A DNA stretch of 43,438 bases from Burkholderiales bacterium (GTDB taxonomy: Bacteria > Pseudomonadota > Gammaproteobacteria > Burkholderiales > Ga0077523). Below the pieces are notes generated by a model. That model had not been told where the DNA came from and made no database searches. It was given only the letters and a program-made list of their open reading frames with translations. Location: the NCBI GenBank assembly GCA_022843925.1, contig JALHMS010000013.1, positions 98,424 to 141,861 on the forward strand, given 5' to 3'. This document shows positions 34,332 to 43,017 of this stretch, in pieces (position 1 is the first letter of the stretch; each line of letters starts with the position of its first letter). Both the position numbers and the translations under genes were made by a program.

Positions 34332-34856
34332 TTAACGCCACTTGGACATGTCGAGGTACGGAGCGAAAACCGCACGAACGCCCGACGTAGCTGCGTCCAC
34401 GAACCATCCTTCGAGTTCGGCTAGGACGACAAGATCATCGGGTGGAACGATGCCGCTGTTTTGTGCGGTCTTCATTCGTATCGTTGCGAGAGTCGACATT
34501 CGCGACGCGACCTCGAACCTCATGTATTTCTCGACCTCCGCACCAAACAGGAAGGAGGCCTTGGGAAAGAGGTTCGTGAACTGAGGCGGTGCAAACCGGG
34601 GTTCGCTAGATTGCAATGGCGAGGACGCTGCCTCCCAGGTGGCCAAGAAGATCGCGAGTCGTTCCTCGAACAACTCCAACTTGAGCTTGGCTTCCGCGAC
34701 GTCTTTCTGTTGCTGAGCGATGCGCTTCTGTTCGCTTGAGATGGACTTCTGGCCAAACGAAACCACAAGCGTGGCCACGCCAATGATCCCCGCAACGATC
34801 GGTGCGGAAAGCGCCTTCACCAGTTCCAACCATAGCGGGAAATCACAAGGCGTCAT
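34332..34856 (-). CDS. Small membrane protein with coiled coil
   Basis: A 174-residue protein with one N-terminal membrane helix (about 15-35: LSAPIVAGIIGVATLVVSFG) followed by a charged coiled coil (38-70: SSEQKRIAQQQKDVAEAKLK) and a soluble C-terminal domain. GAGG lies eight bases before the ATG at 34856; the longer open frame up to 35036 crosses the att site and SDR gene and is rejected. No family is recognised. It is the last island gene before attR and is followed at 121 bases by the HEPN-like gene, so the two may be co-transcribed as a membrane-linked pair. Confidence 0.7.
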   Translation of the reverse strand: MTPCDFPLWLELVKALSAPIVAGIIGVATLVVSFGQKSISSEQKRIAQQQKDVAEAKLKLELFEERLAIFLATWEAASSPLQSSEPRFAPPQFTNLFPKASFLFGAEVEKYMRFEVASRMSTLATIRMKTAQNSGIVPPDDLVVLAELEGWFVDAATSGVRAVFAPYLDMSKWR

Positions 34857-34935
34857 CTCACAATCCTCGGATGTGTGACTCAGTGTGTGACTTCGATGAG
34901 AAGAGTGTTCGCAGGTCTTTGAAATCTCACGGTGT

Positions 34936-35802
34936 TTATGTGTCGCTTGACTTCCTCGGCTTGAACGTATCCGTCGGCACCCGCTCCAGCAGGATGTCCT
35001 GCATCCGCGTCTCGATCGCTGCCTTGATCTTCGCATGCGTGAGGATGTAGAAGCGCTCGTCGCGGATCCCCTCGAACACCATGTCGCCCACCTGTTCGGG
35101 GCCGATGCGGCCGGATTGCACAGCGTGTTTCAGCGCCTGTTCGCGCGCGATGTCCTCGGGGGTCATTTCCTTCGGCGCGTTGCGAAGCTCTGCCGGGCGG
35201 TTGCGTTCCGAGTCCGCGATGCCGGTCGGCACGTAGGCCGGGCATAGCACCGAGGCCTTGATCTTGTCGGTGCGGGTCACGAGGTCCTGGTGCAGGCATT
35301 CGGTGAGCGTGACGACCGCGTGCTTCGAGACGCAGTAGATGGCCATGCCGGGCGGGGAGAGCAGGCCGGCGACGGACGCCGTGTTCACGATGTGGCACTC
35401 GTCGCCCTGCGCGAGCATCACGGGCACGAAGCTGCGCAGGCCGTGGATGACGCCGTAGACGTTCACGCCCATGCACCATTCCCAGTCGGCCGCGGTGCTT
35501 TCCCAGGCGAGGCCGCCGGGGGCGACGCCGGCGTTGTTGCAGAGGATGTGCGCGGCGCCGAACGCGGCGAGCGTGGCGTCCTTCAGGGCCTCGACCTGGT
35601 CGGCCTTCGAGACGTCGACCTTCACGCCGATGACCGGCGTCCCCGCGGCGCGGAACTCGCCGGTGGCGCGGTCGAGGGCGTCCTGCTGGACGTCGGCCAG
35701 CACGATCTTCATGCCCTCGCGTGCGAATCGGCGCGCCATCGCGAGCCCGAGCCCGCTGGCGCCTCCGGTGACCACCGCGACCTTGCCGGCAAAGTTCTTC
35801 AT
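34936..35802 (-). CDS. Short-chain dehydrogenase/reductase (island target gene)
   Basis: A 288-residue classical SDR: TGGASGLG (12-19) for NAD(P), DV at 63-64, NNAG (89-92), catalytic S143, Y156 and K160 (YCVSK). It probably oxidises or reduces a hydroxyacyl or alcohol substrate; the neighbouring acyl-CoA genes suggest fatty or organic acid metabolism. The start ATG at 35802 follows GGAGGA by nine bases. The C-terminus is unusual: attR lies in its last codons, so the final SSDT and stop codon belong to the inserted island. The sequence beyond attL shows that the native protein would end FKPRK. The change affects only the tail, so the enzyme is probably still functional. Confidence 0.92.
   Translation of the reverse strand: MKNFAGKVAVVTGGASGLGLAMARRFAREGMKIVLADVQQDALDRATGEFRAAGTPVIGVKVDVSKADQVEALKDATLAAFGAAHILCNNAGVAPGGLAWESTAADWEWCMGVNVYGVIHGLRSFVPVMLAQGDECHIVNTASVAGLLSPPGMAIYCVSKHAVVTLTECLHQDLVTRTDKIKASVLCPAYVPTGIADSERNRPAELRNAPKEMTPEDIAREQALKHAVQSGRIGPEQVGDMVFEGIRDERFYILTHAKIKAAIETRMQDILLERVPTDTFKPRKSSDT
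34952..34966. other. attR: 15-bp attachment-site repeat inside the SDR gene
   Basis: TTCCTCGGCTTGAAC, identical to attL at 11560-11574. On the minus strand it encodes the last FKPRK part of the dehydrogenase. Codons beyond it (Ser-Ser-Asp-Thr, stop) come from the island. Confidence 0.9.
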
Positions 35803-35944
35803 GGGATGTCTTCCTCCGTTGGAAGCGGGGGAGTCTAGTGGGGTCGGTCCGCCGGCCGCAACAGCGGGCGAGGGCATGCGTGGCCCGTGGTGATCCCTGC
35901 GGTCCGCGGTGTATTCTCCGAAGCTTCACGGAGACACCCCAGGC

Positions 35945-37021
35945 ATGAGTGGCATGAGCGATCAATTCGTGGGCACGATGCCCGTGCAGGACAAGCACCG
36001 CTTCGACACGGCCGCGCTGGAGCGCTACATGGCGGCGAACGTCGAAGGCTTCCGCGGGCCGCTGACGGTGCTGCAGTTCCGCGGCGGTCAGTCGAACCCG
36101 ACCTTCCTGCTCGCCTCCGCCGACAACCGCTATGTGCTGCGGCGCAAGCCGCCCGGCAAGCTGCTGCCCTCCGCCCACGCCGTCGACCGCGAGTTCCGCG
36201 TGCTGAAGGCGCTGCACGGGACCGAAGTGCCCGTCGCGAAGCCGTACGCGTTGTGCGAGGACGAGTCGGTGATCGGCACGGCGTTCTACATCATGGATTA
36301 CGTGCAGGGGCGGGTGCTGTGGGACCCCGCACTCCCCGGCATGGCCCGCGAGGAACGCACGGCGATCTTCGACGAGATGAACCGCGTGATCGCGGCGCTC
36401 CACAAGGTCGACTACGCGGCGGTGGGGCTCGAGACGTACGGCAAGCCCGGCAACTACCTCGAGCGACAGATCAACCGGTGGACGAAGCAGTACCGTGCGT
36501 CCGAGACCGAGCGCATCGAGGGCATGGAGAACCTCATCGAGTGGCTCCCGAAGAACATCCCGGCCGGCGACGAGACCACGATCGTCCACGGCGACTACCG
36601 CCTCGACAACGTGATCTTCCACCCGACCGAGCCGCGCATCCTCGCCGTGCTCGACTGGGAGCTGTCCACCCTCGGGCATCCCATCGCGGACTTCGCGTAC
36701 CACTGCATGACCTGGCGCCTCACGCCCGGCGAGTTCCGCGGGATGATCGGCATCGACTTCGCGAGCCTGGGCGTGCCCGACGAGGCCACCTACGTCGACA
36801 TGTACTGCGGCCGCACCGGCCGCGCGGGCATCCCGCACTGGGACTTCTACATGGCCTACAACATGTTCCGCCTCGCGGGGATCCTGCAGGGGATCATGGG
36901 GCGCGTGGTGGAAGGCACCGCGGCGAGCGAGCACGCCATCGAGTCCGGCAAGCGCGCGCGGCCCATGGCCGAGGCCGGCTGGCGCCAGGTGGAGAAGATC
37001 CTCGCGACCGGTGGCGCGTAG
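35945..37021 (+). CDS. ACAD10/11-like phosphotransferase (APH-fold kinase)
   Basis: A 358-residue aminoglycoside-phosphotransferase-fold kinase: RGGQSNPTFLL (glycine-rich loop), K68 in YVLRRKPPG, catalytic HGDYRLDN (H215, D217, N222) and metal-binding LDWELS (D237). This is the stand-alone equivalent of the N-terminal kinase domain of ACAD10/ACAD11, which phosphorylates 4-hydroxyacyl-CoA so that it can be dehydrated. It is divergent from the SDR gene and followed by quinone oxidoreductase, GST and acyl-CoA ligase genes. ATG 35945 is preferred (GGAG about 11 bases upstream); ATG 35954 is also possible, and the open frame reaches back to 35909. Confidence 0.9.
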   Translation: MSGMSDQFVGTMPVQDKHRFDTAALERYMAANVEGFRGPLTVLQFRGGQSNPTFLLASADNRYVLRRKPPGKLLPSAHAVDREFRVLKALHGTEVPVAKPYALCEDESVIGTAFYIMDYVQGRVLWDPALPGMAREERTAIFDEMNRVIAALHKVDYAAVGLETYGKPGNYLERQINRWTKQYRASETERIEGMENLIEWLPKNIPAGDETTIVHGDYRLDNVIFHPTEPRILAVLDWELSTLGHPIADFAYHCMTWRLTPGEFRGMIGIDFASLGVPDEATYVDMYCGRTGRAGIPHWDFYMAYNMFRLAGILQGIMGRVVEGTAASEHAIESGKRARPMAEAGWRQVEKILATGGA

Positions 37022-37101
37022 GCGCCCTGTCCCCATCGCGGGTCGGTCCACCAGACGCGGCGCCGACCCCGCTCAATTCCTGATCCGACTGGAGTTCCCG
37101 A

Positions 37102-38079
37102 ATGAAAGCAGTCCTGTGCAAGAAGCTCGGCCCCCCCGAGGACCTCGTGGTGGAGGACATCCCCTCGCTCGTGCCGCAGGCCGGCCAGGTGGTCGTCGCG
37201 GTGAAGGCGGCCGGGGTGAATTTTCCCGACACGCTGATCATCCAGGGCAAGTACCAGTTCAAGCCCGAGCCGCCGTTCTCGCCGGGTGGCGAGGTGGCCG
37301 GCATCGTGAAGGTCGTGGGCGAGGGCGTGACGAGCGTCAAGGTGGGCGACCACGTGATCGCGGCGTCCACGTTTGGGGGCTTCGCGGAAGAGATGCTGTG
37401 CGACGCCGACCGCCTGGTCGCGATGCCCGCCGGCATGGCGTTCGAGCCGGCCTCGGCGTTCCTGCTCACGTACGGCACGTCGTACCACGCGTTGAAGGAC
37501 CGCGCGAACCTGCAGCCCGGCGAGACGATGCTCGTGCTCGGCGCCTCGGGTGGCGTGGGTCTCGCCGCGGTGCAACTCGGCAAGGCGATGGGCGCGCGCG
37601 TGATCGCCGCGGCGTCGAGCGACGCGAAGCTGGAAGTCTGCCGCCAGAACGGCGCCGACGAAGTGATCAACTACGCGAGCGATGATCTTCGCGCCCGCGT
37701 GAAGGCGCTGACTTCCGGCAAGGGGGTCGATGTCGTGTACGACCCGGTGGGCGGCCCGTACTCCGAGATGGCGCTGCGCGACATGGCGTGGAACGGCCGC
37801 TTCCTGGTGGTGGGCTTCGCCGCCGGCGACATTCCGAAGGTGCCGCTCAACCTCGCGCTGCTGAAGGGCTGCGCGATCGTCGGCGTGTTCTGGGGTGCGT
37901 TCACGCGCAACGAGCCCGAGAAGAACCGCCGCAACAACGAAGAGCTGCTCGCGCTCTACATGCAGGGCAAGGTGAAGCCGCACATCCACGCGACGTATCC
38001 GCTGTCCCGCGCAGGCGAGGCGCTGAACGAGGTGCTCTACAAGCGCGTGAGCGGCAAGATCGTGCTGGTCACCGGCTGA
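37102..38079 (+). CDS. NADPH:quinone oxidoreductase-like zinc-free MDR protein
   Basis: A 325-residue medium-chain reductase: MKAVLCKKLGPPEDLVVEDI, AAGVNFPDTLIIQGKYQ, FSPGGEVAGIVKVVGEGV, and the NADPH-binding VLGASGGVGLAAVQLGKAMG. The zinc ligands of alcohol dehydrogenases are absent. It could reduce quinones or enoyl thioesters; enoyl-CoA reduction would fit the neighbouring acyl-CoA genes. GGAG precedes the ATG by seven to eight bases. It lies 80 bases after the kinase gene and 24 before the GST gene, on the same strand. Confidence 0.93.
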   Translation: MKAVLCKKLGPPEDLVVEDIPSLVPQAGQVVVAVKAAGVNFPDTLIIQGKYQFKPEPPFSPGGEVAGIVKVVGEGVTSVKVGDHVIAASTFGGFAEEMLCDADRLVAMPAGMAFEPASAFLLTYGTSYHALKDRANLQPGETMLVLGASGGVGLAAVQLGKAMGARVIAAASSDAKLEVCRQNGADEVINYASDDLRARVKALTSGKGVDVVYDPVGGPYSEMALRDMAWNGRFLVVGFAAGDIPKVPLNLALLKGCAIVGVFWGAFTRNEPEKNRRNNEELLALYMQGKVKPHIHATYPLSRAGEALNEVLYKRVSGKIVLVTG

Positions 38080-38103
38080 AGAACGAATCGGGAGAAGAAC
38101 AAC

Positions 38104-38889
38104 ATGCTGACCCTGTACCAACACCCGCTGTCCACCTACGCGATGAAAGTGAAGATCGCGCTGCGCGAGAAGGGCATCCCCTTCACGCCGATCCTGCCGG
38201 ACGGCATGGCCGACGGCTCCGCGGCCGGCGAATTCGTCGCCGCGAGTCCGCGGGCGGAGATCCCGACGCTGATCGACGGCGATGTGCAGGTCTTCGATTC
38301 CACCGTGATCCTCGAGTACATCGAAGACAAGTGGCCCGAGCCGCCGCTCCGCGCGACGACCCCCGCGGCGAAGGCGCGCACGCGGATGATCGAGGACCTC
38401 ATGGACTGCCAGTACGAGCCCAACAACTGGGGCACGATGGAAGTCCTCCGCGCGAAGCGTGCGACCGGGCCCCTGGCCGACAAGCTCGTCGCCTTCGGCC
38501 GCAGCAACATCGAGCGCCTGCAGCGCTGGCTCGACGGGCAGCTGGGCGATGCGCCGTGGTTCCACGGCGACGCGTTCGGCCTCACCGACATCGTCGTGGC
38601 GCCGTACATCGCGCGCTCGCTGCTGAACTACGGATACGAACCCGCGACACCGCGGCTCGCATCGTGGCTCGATCGGGCCCGCGCGCGGCCGGCCGTGGCG
38701 CAGACCATCGACGAGATGTGCGATGTCTTCGCGAAGCTGCCCGACTTCCCGGCGCTCATCGCGGAGGGGAAGATCCGCCGCCAGTACCGCGATCATCGCC
38801 TGGAGTGGATGATCGCAGGCGGTGGCATCGACGTCGTCCGCGAGGGCATCGAGAAGGGCAGCATCCGCTTCTCGCGCATTCCCGAGTGA
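38104..38889 (+). CDS. Glutathione S-transferase family protein
   Basis: A 261-residue cytosolic GST. The N-terminal thioredoxin-like domain begins LTLYQHPLSTYAMKVKIALR and includes the EIPTLIDGD cis-Pro segment and FDSTVILEYIED for glutathione binding. The helical C-terminal domain has APWFHGDAFGLTDIVVAPYI, the N-capping box region. The C-terminus is about 30-40 residues longer than in typical GSTs, ending in a region with RRQYRDHRLEWMIAGGG. GGGAGAAG lies before the ATG, and the gene is probably in an operon with the upstream reductase. The substrate is unknown. Confidence 0.92.
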   Translation: MLTLYQHPLSTYAMKVKIALREKGIPFTPILPDGMADGSAAGEFVAASPRAEIPTLIDGDVQVFDSTVILEYIEDKWPEPPLRATTPAAKARTRMIEDLMDCQYEPNNWGTMEVLRAKRATGPLADKLVAFGRSNIERLQRWLDGQLGDAPWFHGDAFGLTDIVVAPYIARSLLNYGYEPATPRLASWLDRARARPAVAQTIDEMCDVFAKLPDFPALIAEGKIRRQYRDHRLEWMIAGGGIDVVREGIEKGSIRFSRIPE

Positions 38890-38960
38890 TCCTCGCCGCA
38901 CCCGACCAAACCCTGTAGTCCCGCTCGCGGCCCCCCACGCCGGAGCCAAGGAGGCGTTGC

Positions 38961-40571
38961 ATGCAGTCCACGATGATGCACGTGAAGCTCACGCTCACCC
39001 ATTTCCTGGAGCGCGCGGGGACGTTGTTCCCGGATGTCGAGATCGTCTCGCGCATGCCGGACAAGTCGCTCCACCGATCGAACTATCGCGAGTTCCACAA
39101 GCGCGCCCGGCTGCTCGCCGAGGCGCTGCAGAAGGCCGGCATCCGCAAGGGTGACCGGGTGGCGACGCTCATGTGGAACCACTACGCGCACTACGAGGCG
39201 TACTTCGGCGTGATCGCGAGCGGGGCCGTGCTGCACACGCTCAACATCCGCCTGGCGCCCGACGAGATCGCGTACATCGCGGACCACGCGGAAGACCGCA
39301 TCGTCATCGTCGACGACATCCTCCTGCCGCTGCTCGAACAGTTCCGTGCGAAGACCCGCATCGAGCGCGTGATCGTCGTGCCGCTCACCGGCAAGCCGGT
39401 GCCCGAGGGATACACGAACTACGAGGATTTCCTTGCGACAGCCTCCGGCGACTGGGACTACCCGGAGATGGAGGAGGACGACCCCATCGCCATGTGCTAC
39501 ACGTCGGGCACGACGGGGCGGCCGAAGGGCGTCGTCTACTCGCACCGTTCGCAGGTGCTCCATTCGCTCGTGCAGGTGATGCCCGACGGCATCGGGATCT
39601 CCGGCCACGACGTCATCCTGCCGGTGGTGCCCATGTTCCACGCCAACGCGTGGGGGGTGCCGTACGCCGCGGCGATGATCGGCACGAAGATGGTCTTCCC
39701 TGGGCCGCACCTGCATCCCGACGATCTGCTGCCGCTGCTCGAATCCGAAGGGGTCACGATCTCGTGCGGGGTGCCCACCATCTGGCTCGGGATGATCCAG
39801 ATCCTCGATCGCGATCCCGGCCGGTGGAAGCTTCATCCGAAGCTCCGCCTCACGGTGGGCGGCTCGGCGGTGCCCGAGAGCCTGATCCGCGGCTTCGCGA
39901 GGCACGGCATCGACGTGAACCAGGGCTGGGGCATGACCGAGACCTCACCGCTCGCCACGATCTCGCGGCCGTTGCAGACCCAGCCGGATCTCACCGAGGA
40001 CGAGCGGTTCGCGCTCCAGGCGACGCAGGGCTACGTGCTTCCGCTCGTGGACTTGCGCATCGTCGGCGACGACGGCGTGCAGCCGTGGGACGGCAAGGCG
40101 GTGGGCGAGATCCAGGTGCACGGCCCGTGGATCACGGGCAGCTATCACGACCTTCCGCAGTCGGAATCGAGCTTCACCGCGGACGGCTGGCTGCGTACGG
40201 GTGACGTCGCGGCGGTCACCCCGGAAGGCTTCGTGAAGATCACCGACCGCACGAAGGACCTCATCAAGTCCGGCGGCGAGTGGATCAGTTCGGTCGATCT
40301 CGAGAACGCGATCATGGGCCACCCCGCCGTCGCGGAAGCCGCGGTGATCGCCGTGCCGCATCCGAAGTGGGCCGAACGCCCGCTCGCGGTGGTGGTGCTG
40401 AAGTCGGGACGGACGGTGGACGCCGAGGGCCTGCGCGCCTTCCTCGTCGACAAGTTCGCGAAGTGGGCGATCCCGGACGCGTGGGAGTTCGTCGACGCGA
40501 TCCCGCGGACATCGACGGGCAAGTTCCTGAAGACGGCGTTGCGGGAGCGGTACAAGGATCGACAGTGGTAG
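38961..40571 (+). CDS. Long-chain fatty acid-CoA ligase-like AMP-binding enzyme
   Basis: A 536-residue adenylate-forming enzyme: the P-loop-like [13 protein letters not shown] (178-190), [23 protein letters not shown] (M325, E327), [14 protein letters not shown], the hinge [16 protein letters not shown] and the C-terminal catalytic lysine in RTSTGKFLK. It activates a carboxylic acid with ATP and transfers it to CoA. The sequence pattern is that of the medium/long-chain acyl-CoA ligase group rather than acetyl-CoA synthetase. AAGGAGG lies six bases before the ATG, so translation should be strong. It ends the plus-strand acyl-CoA gene group; the repeat array begins about 35 bases after its stop. 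Confidence 0.94.
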   Translation: MQSTMMHVKLTLTHFLERAGTLFPDVEIVSRMPDKSLHRSNYREFHKRARLLAEALQKAGIRKGDRVATLMWNHYAHYEAYFGVIASGAVLHTLNIRLAPDEIAYIADHAEDRIVIVDDILLPLLEQFRAKTRIERVIVVPLTGKPVPEGYTNYEDFLATASGDWDYPEMEEDDPIAMCYTSGTTGRPKGVVYSHRSQVLHSLVQVMPDGIGISGHDVILPVVPMFHANAWGVPYAAAMIGTKMVFPGPHLHPDDLLPLLESEGVTISCGVPTIWLGMIQILDRDPGRWKLHPKLRLTVGGSAVPESLIRGFARHGIDVNQGWGMTETSPLATISRPLQTQPDLTEDERFALQATQGYVLPLVDLRIVGDDGVQPWDGKAVGEIQVHGPWITGSYHDLPQSESSFTADGWLRTGDVAAVTPEGFVKITDRTKDLIKSGGEWISSVDLENAIMGHPAVAEAAVIAVPHPKWAERPLAVVVLKSGRTVDAEGLRAFLVDKFAKWAIPDAWEFVDAIPRTSTGKFLKTALRERYKDRQW

Positions 40572-40604
40572 GGCGACGTTCTTCGTAGTTCGGTGCGGTT
40601 CATT

Positions 40605-41487
40605 ACCCCCGTGGGTAGGGCTTCGCCCGACGCCCGCGTTCCTGGATTCGTTGTTGTGCCCAAGTCTGCATCGCGTCGAGCTGTTGCTCGACCCACGAAG
40701 GGCCTTCGCCACTGGATTCCGCAACGCTGGAAACTACCCCCGTGGGTCGGGCACTGCCCGACGCCCGCGTTCCTGGATGCGTCGCGGTACCCAAGCCATC
40801 GCAGCGTCGAGCTGTTGCTCGACTCACGAAGTGCTTTCGCCACTGGATTCCGCAAAGCTGGAAACTACCCCCGTGGGTCGAGCTTTGCTCGACGCCCGCG
40901 CTCCTGGATTCGTTGCTGCGCCCAAGCCTGCATCGCGTCGAGCTGTTGCTCGACCCACGAAGGGCCTTCGCCACTGGATTCCGCAACGCTGGAAACTACC
41001 CCCGTGGGTCGGGCACTGCCCGACGCCCATGTTCCTGGATGCGTCGCGTTACCCAAGCCATCGCGGCGTCGAGCTGTTGCTCGACTCACGAAGTGCTTTC
41101 GCCACTGGATTCCGCAAAGCTGGAAACTACCCCCGTGGGTCGAGCTTTGCTCGACGCCCGCGCTCCTGGATTCGTTGCTGCGCCCAAGCCTGCATCGCGT
41201 CGAGCTGTTGCTCGACCCACGAAGGGCCTTCGCCACTGGATTCCGCAACGCTGGAAACAACCCCCGTGGGTCGGGCACTGCCCGACGCCCGCGTTCCTGG
41301 ATGCGTCGCGGTACCCAAGCCATCGCAGCGTCGAGCTGTTGCTCGACCCACGAAGTGCTTTCGCCACTGGATTCCGCAAAGCTGGAAACAACCCCCGTGG
41401 GTCGAGCTTTGCTCGACGCCCGCGCTCCTGGATTCGTTGCTGCGCCCAAGCCTGCATCGCGTCGAGCTGTTGCTCGACCCACGAAAG
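40605..41487. repeat. Seven-unit 131-bp palindromic array with two alternating unit types
   Basis: The GTGGGT(C/A)G start of each unit falls at 40611, 40742, 40873, 41004, 41135, 41266 and 41397, exactly 131 bases apart. Type A units (40742, 41004, 41266) carry GTCGGGCACTGCCCGAC, then GGATGCGTCGCGGTACCCA or the variant with GCGTTACCC. Type B units (40873, 41135, 41397; the first unit is B-like) carry GTCGAGCTTTGCTCGAC and GGATTCGTTGCTGCGCCCA. Both end with a second hairpin GTCGAGCTGTTGCTCGAC. The last unit is truncated. The block lies between the ligase gene and the HExxH gene. Because no other coding explanation fits, the long frames crossing it are ignored. Confidence 0.92.
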
Positions 41488-41627
41488 CTCCTGGCGACTC
41501 GATGCCCCGGCGTTCAGAAACCTCGACGTCCACCCGATGACAAGCTGACCGCCGGACGCGGCGCCGCCGCGCTTTCAACCCCGGGGAGCACAACGCCCTG
41601 TTCCGCAAGATCCGCATCGCCCTGCTC
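41488..41627. other. Short region between the repeat array and the HExxH gene
   Basis: No separate gene. In the frame of the downstream gene the sequence is open from 41541, and the part from about 41571 (AFNPGEHNALFRKIRIALLL) reads like coding sequence, which raises the question of where that gene starts. Confidence 0.5.
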
Positions 41628-42365
41628 TTGATGGTCCTCGCCCACGTCGCGATCGGCGGCTGGCTGCTCCGCGCCCGCACGGCGTCGTGGGATGTACCGC
41701 TGCGCGTGGCCATCTTTCCGATCGCAGCAGACGGCAGTCCGCGGACGCGCGAACACGTCGACGGTCTCACTGCCGACCGCTTCGAAGCGATCGAGGCGTG
41801 GTTCGCGGAGGAGGGGCGACGCTACGGCGTGCGCCTCGTCCGGCCGGTCGATGTGCAGCTCGCGAAGCCGCTCGTCGCGATCCCGCCCGCACCACCGTTC
41901 GGCGGGCACGCTCTCGAGATCATGTTCTGGAGCCTCCAGCTGCGCTGGTGGGTCTGGCAGCACGCCGACACGGAAGGTCCGGCACCGCACGTGAAGCTGT
42001 TCCTCGTGTACCACGATCCGCGTCTGACCAGCGCCGTGCCGCACTCCGTGGGGCTGCGCGAAGGGATGGTCGGCGTGGTGCACGTGTACGCCGACCGCGG
42101 GCAGACGGCCGAGAACCTCGTGGTTGCGACGCACGAACTGCTGCACACGCTGGGTGCGACCGACAAGTACGATCCGGCGACCAACCTGCCGAGCTTCCCC
42201 GATGGCTACGCCGAGCCGGCACGCGGACCCGGTGTCGCCCAGGATTTCGCCGAGATCATGGCGGGCCGCACGCCGGTGTCGCCGGGCCGGGCGGAGATGC
42301 CGCCGGGGCTGGATGCCACCCTGGTGGGAACGCTCACCGCGCGTGAGATCGGATGGGGGCGGTAG
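41628..42365 (+). CDS. Membrane-anchored HExxH metalloprotease-like protein
   Basis: A 245-residue protein with an N-terminal hydrophobic anchor (LLMVLAHVAIGGWLL) and, near the C-terminus, ATHELLHTLGATDKYD: H169-E170-x-x-H173 is a zinc-binding HExxH motif. The middle (VPLRVAIFPIAADGSPRTRE, IMFWSLQLRWWVWQH, KLFLVYHDP) is conserved-looking but not a named domain to me. It is probably periplasmic, anchored in the inner membrane. The TTG at 41628 and ATG at 41631 are weak starts; coding-like sequence continues upstream to about 41571 (NALFRKIRIALLL), so the natural start may be a CTG near 41598 or may have been lost when the repeat array invaded. Confidence 0.78.
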   Translation: MMVLAHVAIGGWLLRARTASWDVPLRVAIFPIAADGSPRTREHVDGLTADRFEAIEAWFAEEGRRYGVRLVRPVDVQLAKPLVAIPPAPPFGGHALEIMFWSLQLRWWVWQHADTEGPAPHVKLFLVYHDPRLTSAVPHSVGLREGMVGVVHVYADRGQTAENLVVATHELLHTLGATDKYDPATNLPSFPDGYAEPARGPGVAQDFAEIMAGRTPVSPGRAEMPPGLDATLVGTLTAREIGWGR

Positions 42366-42500
42366 GGGGCGCCGGGGTGTCCGGGTGGGGAGCCGGCGCG
42401 CGATGCGCGGCATTGAGGGCTGCCAGCCACGGGTGCCGCGCAACCGCGCGACCCGCGCGACCGGGCTTTCCGGCTGTCGGCACGCCAGCGGAAAGCGCGG

Positions 42501-42947
42501 TCAGCGGTCCTGCCGCGCCGTCGTGCGCGTCGCCCAGAGCGGAATGCCGAACAGGCCGAGGAAGACGGCGTTCAGCACAGCGTTCTGCCAGAAGCCGGAC
42601 GCGAGTGAGTAGGCAGTGTCAGGAAGGAACCAGGCGGCCACGGACAGGGCGACCAGGTTCCAGCCGAGGCGCATCCCCTCGGCCAGAAGGGTTCTGGTGA
42701 CGTAGAACAGCGTCACACCCCATCCGACCATCACCCCCCCGAGGACGGCGTGGGCCAGCGAGATGTAGCGGGCGGCCTCGAGGCCGAAGGCGTCGATGCG
42801 GCCGGGCGATGCGTACACGAGCAGCGAGAAGCCTTGCCTCGTGAGCGCGGGTGCCAGGACGAGGGTCAGTCCGAAAGCCACGACGCCGCCGGCGACTGCG
42901 GTGAGCCAGCGGATCCAGAATCGCGAGGGGCGGGCGGTTGAGTCCAT
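42501..42947 (-). CDS. Small four-helix membrane protein
   Basis: A 148-residue hydrophobic protein with four predicted membrane helices at about 14-36, 65-84, 93-110 and 120-139 and short charged ends (MDSTARPSRF, RTTARQDR). No family is recognised; the arrangement resembles small uncharacterised inner-membrane proteins. The frame is open upstream to 43088, but that part is repeat-derived, and ATG 42947 is the natural start. It is convergent with the HExxH gene, with a 135-base gap, and its upstream region runs directly into the right-hand repeat array. Confidence 0.75.
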   Translation of the reverse strand: MDSTARPSRFWIRWLTAVAGGVVAFGLTLVLAPALTRQGFSLLVYASPGRIDAFGLEAARYISLAHAVLGGVMVGWGVTLFYVTRTLLAEGMRLGWNLVALSVAAWFLPDTAYSLASGFWQNAVLNAVFLGLFGIPLWATRTTARQDR

Positions 42948-43017
42948 GGGTGGATCCAAGAGTTCTTTGGTACGGCGATTGTGTCCCTTCGCAGCGAAGC
43001 AGCAACGACCTCGGAGG

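Larger units (their letters stand above)
11560..34966. mobile_element. Integrative genomic island with defence cargo (about 23.4 kb)
   Basis: The element is delimited by identical 15-bp repeats at 11560-11574 and 34952-34966, has a P4-like tyrosine integrase 200 bases inside the left end, and carries its own replication-type genes. Base composition is visibly less GC-rich, and codon choice less biased, than in the flanks. The REP families found on both flanks were not seen inside it. The right repeat is in the 3' end of an SDR gene, whose original stop codon is found outside the left repeat. Cargo: an ABC three-component system, a RES-domain protein, an expanded type I restriction-modification operon, two GIY-YIG-like proteins and a HEPN-like protein. 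No virion or conjugation genes were recognised, so it is best described as an integrative element or phage-satellite-like island. Confidence 0.9.

Noticed and set aside
34936-34966. tRNA gene as integration target
   Set aside because: No tRNA-like cloverleaf lies at either att site; the repeat is within the 3' end of the SDR coding sequence.
34857-35036. Upstream extension of the island membrane-protein frame
   Set aside because: It would cross attR and overlap the SDR gene; a good ribosome site supports the ATG at 34856.
34880-37051. 723-codon minus-strand frame, and a similar 697-codon frame at 36856-38949
   Set aside because: They are antisense to clear SDR, kinase, reductase, GST and ligase genes; composition is Arg/His/Gly-rich, as in shadow frames of high-GC genes.
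40605-41487. CRISPR array
   Set aside because: Units are conserved along their full length, with no unique spacers, the period is 131 bases, and no cas genes are nearby.
40593-41770. Long open frames on both strands through the 131-bp repeat array (up to about 330 codons)
   Set aside because: They arise from repeat units with few stop codons in several frames; the peptides are just the repeat translated and have no domain or ribosome site.
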